Below, piece after piece: positions 63,093-64,000 of a stretch of 64,000 nucleotides of DNA. A program made the position numbers and the translations under genes. The stretch covers positions 558,001-622,000 of the forward strand of contig SDOX01000001.1 of the NCBI GenBank assembly GCA_004565275.1, given 5' to 3'. The notes below the pieces were generated by a model that saw only the letters and a program-made list of their open reading frames with translations, did no database searches and had not been told where the DNA came from. This DNA is from Nannochloropsis salina CCMP1776. Lineage: Eukaryota > Sar > Eustigmatophyceae > Eustigmatales > Monodopsidaceae. How positions within the stretch are numbered: position 1 is the stretch's first letter; every line of letters starts with the position of its first letter.

Positions 63093-64000
63093 TTAATTAT
63101 ACAAAGCGACATCACTCGTCGCATGGTCGCCAGACTCAGGCGGATGAAGCGCACTGTACAAGGCATCCTGCTGCTGGAGTGCCTCTTGGTAGGCAGCATA
63201 AGCATCCTGGTGGGGCGTATGTCGGGAGAGGACTTGCTCCTGCGTCGCCGCTTCCCGCAACGGCTCTTCCTCAAACCTCCACTCCGCCATCAACGCTGCC
63301 ACACCCTTGGAGGTGGCCTCCCCCTGCTCCTCCAGGACCACCTCCAGGCCCAAGGCGTCAGCCAGAATCTGCCGCCAGAGGCCAGAACGCTCCAAGGCCG
63401 TGCCACTCGCGCCGACAACCAGGTTTTGCCCTAGGTGCGGTCGCATCAGGCGGACTATGGCTGCTAACCTCAGGGCCACCGCCTCCATACCCGCCCGATA
63501 CACGTCGGCTCCTGTCGTCTGCTTCGTGAGGCCCAAGATGCTGGCTGTGGCGTTCGGGCACCACCCGGGGGCGCGCTCCCCGCTGAGAAAAGGCAAAATC
63601 GTGAGTCCATGCCCCCCCGGCTGCTGCTTTCCCGCTAGAGACTCCGTCAAGACTGCGTTGGGTCCGACTCGAAAGGTCTCTGAGATCCATTTCAGCAGGG
63701 ATCCTCCGTCAGTCAGCGCCCCTCCCAGCAAGAGTCGCCGGCGGTCGATGCGGTAACACCACAACCCGGGGGGAACGAGGGAGCTGCGGTCATGGTTGCC
63801 ATCCTCGCCGCCAGGGGGAAGCTCTTCTTCGGCAATGACGACGCGTGCGGCGGCGCTGGTCCCAATGGTGACAGCCAAGCGTCCCGAGTCACCGCACCCT
63901 GACCCTAGGTTCGCACACGCCCCGTCCCCTACTCCCAACAGAAAACGAGCCTGAGATAGCTCAGGCCAGCGGCTGGCGTAGGCTGGGGCAAGTTCGGCCC
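63093..64000 (-). CDS. FGGY-family sugar kinase (gluconokinase/xylulokinase type), partial at right edge
   Basis: The frame is open through position 64000, so the N-terminal FGGY domain lies outside the window. What is seen is the C-terminal domain: ARFLLGVGDGACANLGSGC, AVTIGTSAAARVV, a WCYRIDRRRLLLGGALTDGG strand-turn, ILPFLSGERAPGWCPNA, YRAGMEAVALRLAAIVRLM, VVGASGTALERSGLWRQILA, and ASKGVAALMAEW-type ending TSKGVAALMAEW. The GDGA/GSGC and PFLSGERAPGW motifs favour the gluconokinase-like branch, but xylulokinase or ribulokinase cannot be excluded without the N-terminus. ATP-binding residues look intact. The C-terminus has a 40-residue Gln/Ala-rich tail. Confidence 0.85.
   Translation of the reverse strand, partial: AELAPAYASRWPELSQARFLLGVGDGACANLGSGCGDSGRLAVTIGTSAAARVVIAEEELPPGGEDGNHDRSSLVPPGLWCYRIDRRRLLLGGALTDGGSLLKWISETFRVGPNAVLTESLAGKQQPGGHGLTILPFLSGERAPGWCPNATASILGLTKQTTGADVYRAGMEAVALRLAAIVRLMRPHLGQNLVVGASGTALERSGLWRQILADALGLEVVLEEQGEATSKGVAALMAEWRFEEEPLREAATQEQVLSRHTPHQDAYAAYQEALQQQDALYSALHPPESGDHATSDVALYN

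Overview
The window looks like nuclear DNA of a photosynthetic stramenopile, most likely a eustigmatophyte such as Nannochloropsis/Microchloropsis. Three observations support this. An aureochrome (bZIP plus LOV), a blue-light regulator known only from photosynthetic stramenopiles, is present. Several proteins start with a signal peptide ending in a hydrophobic-Phe junction, typical of bipartite targeting into a secondary plastid. Genes are packed tightly on both strands with few, short GT-AG introns. Species is an inference. I see no operons, CRISPR, tRNA, rRNA or mobile elements.

Layout: 1-2.2 kb holds a partial hydrolase-like gene (minus) divergent from triosephosphate isomerase. 2.5-3.3 kb holds a doubtful small spliced gene. 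3.5-6.4 kb is a fungal-type Zn2Cys6 regulator whose frame breaks at a C run. 7.1-9.2 kb is a violaxanthin de-epoxidase-related protein, tail to tail with the aureochrome (10.6-11.8 kb). 13-20 kb carries a TPR-like secreted or plastid protein, PCID2/Thp1, a plastid CS-domain protein and a PPR-like protein. 20.7-27.1 kb carries a fused hydantoinase A/B and a pyrimidine-nucleotide mitochondrial carrier. 27.7-33.3 kb is TRAPPC8/Trs85. 33.6-39.1 kb carries an ApaH-like phosphatase, a plastid-type MgtC/SapB membrane protein and a nucleotide-sugar transporter. 39.7-43.6 kb carries a DUF2231 membrane protein, a small orphan and a RING-CH/FHA protein. 44-48.1 kb is the least resolved, AT-richer part, with one orphan, fragments of an unresolved gene and a small PLDc_N-like membrane protein. 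48.2-54 kb is a Claspin/Mrc1-like checkpoint protein. 54.4-64 kb carries mitochondrial GAPDH, centrin, an N-myristoyl copine, RRP9 and the 3' part of an FGGY sugar kinase running off the right edge.

Most neighbours have unrelated jobs, as expected for a eukaryotic chromosome. Themes that recur are light response (aureochrome, VDE-related protein), plastid import of proteins with A/G-F type presequences, and triose-phosphate metabolism (TPI and a mitochondrial GAPDH). Exon models below were built by hand from splice sites and phase; where an exon chain keeps a known family in frame across every junction I consider it strong. I found no single dramatic new system. The best leads are the VDE-related gene whose start codon is assembled by splicing, the Claspin-like protein with tandem PIP boxes, the plastid-type MgtC, and a copine that has lost usual metal ligands.
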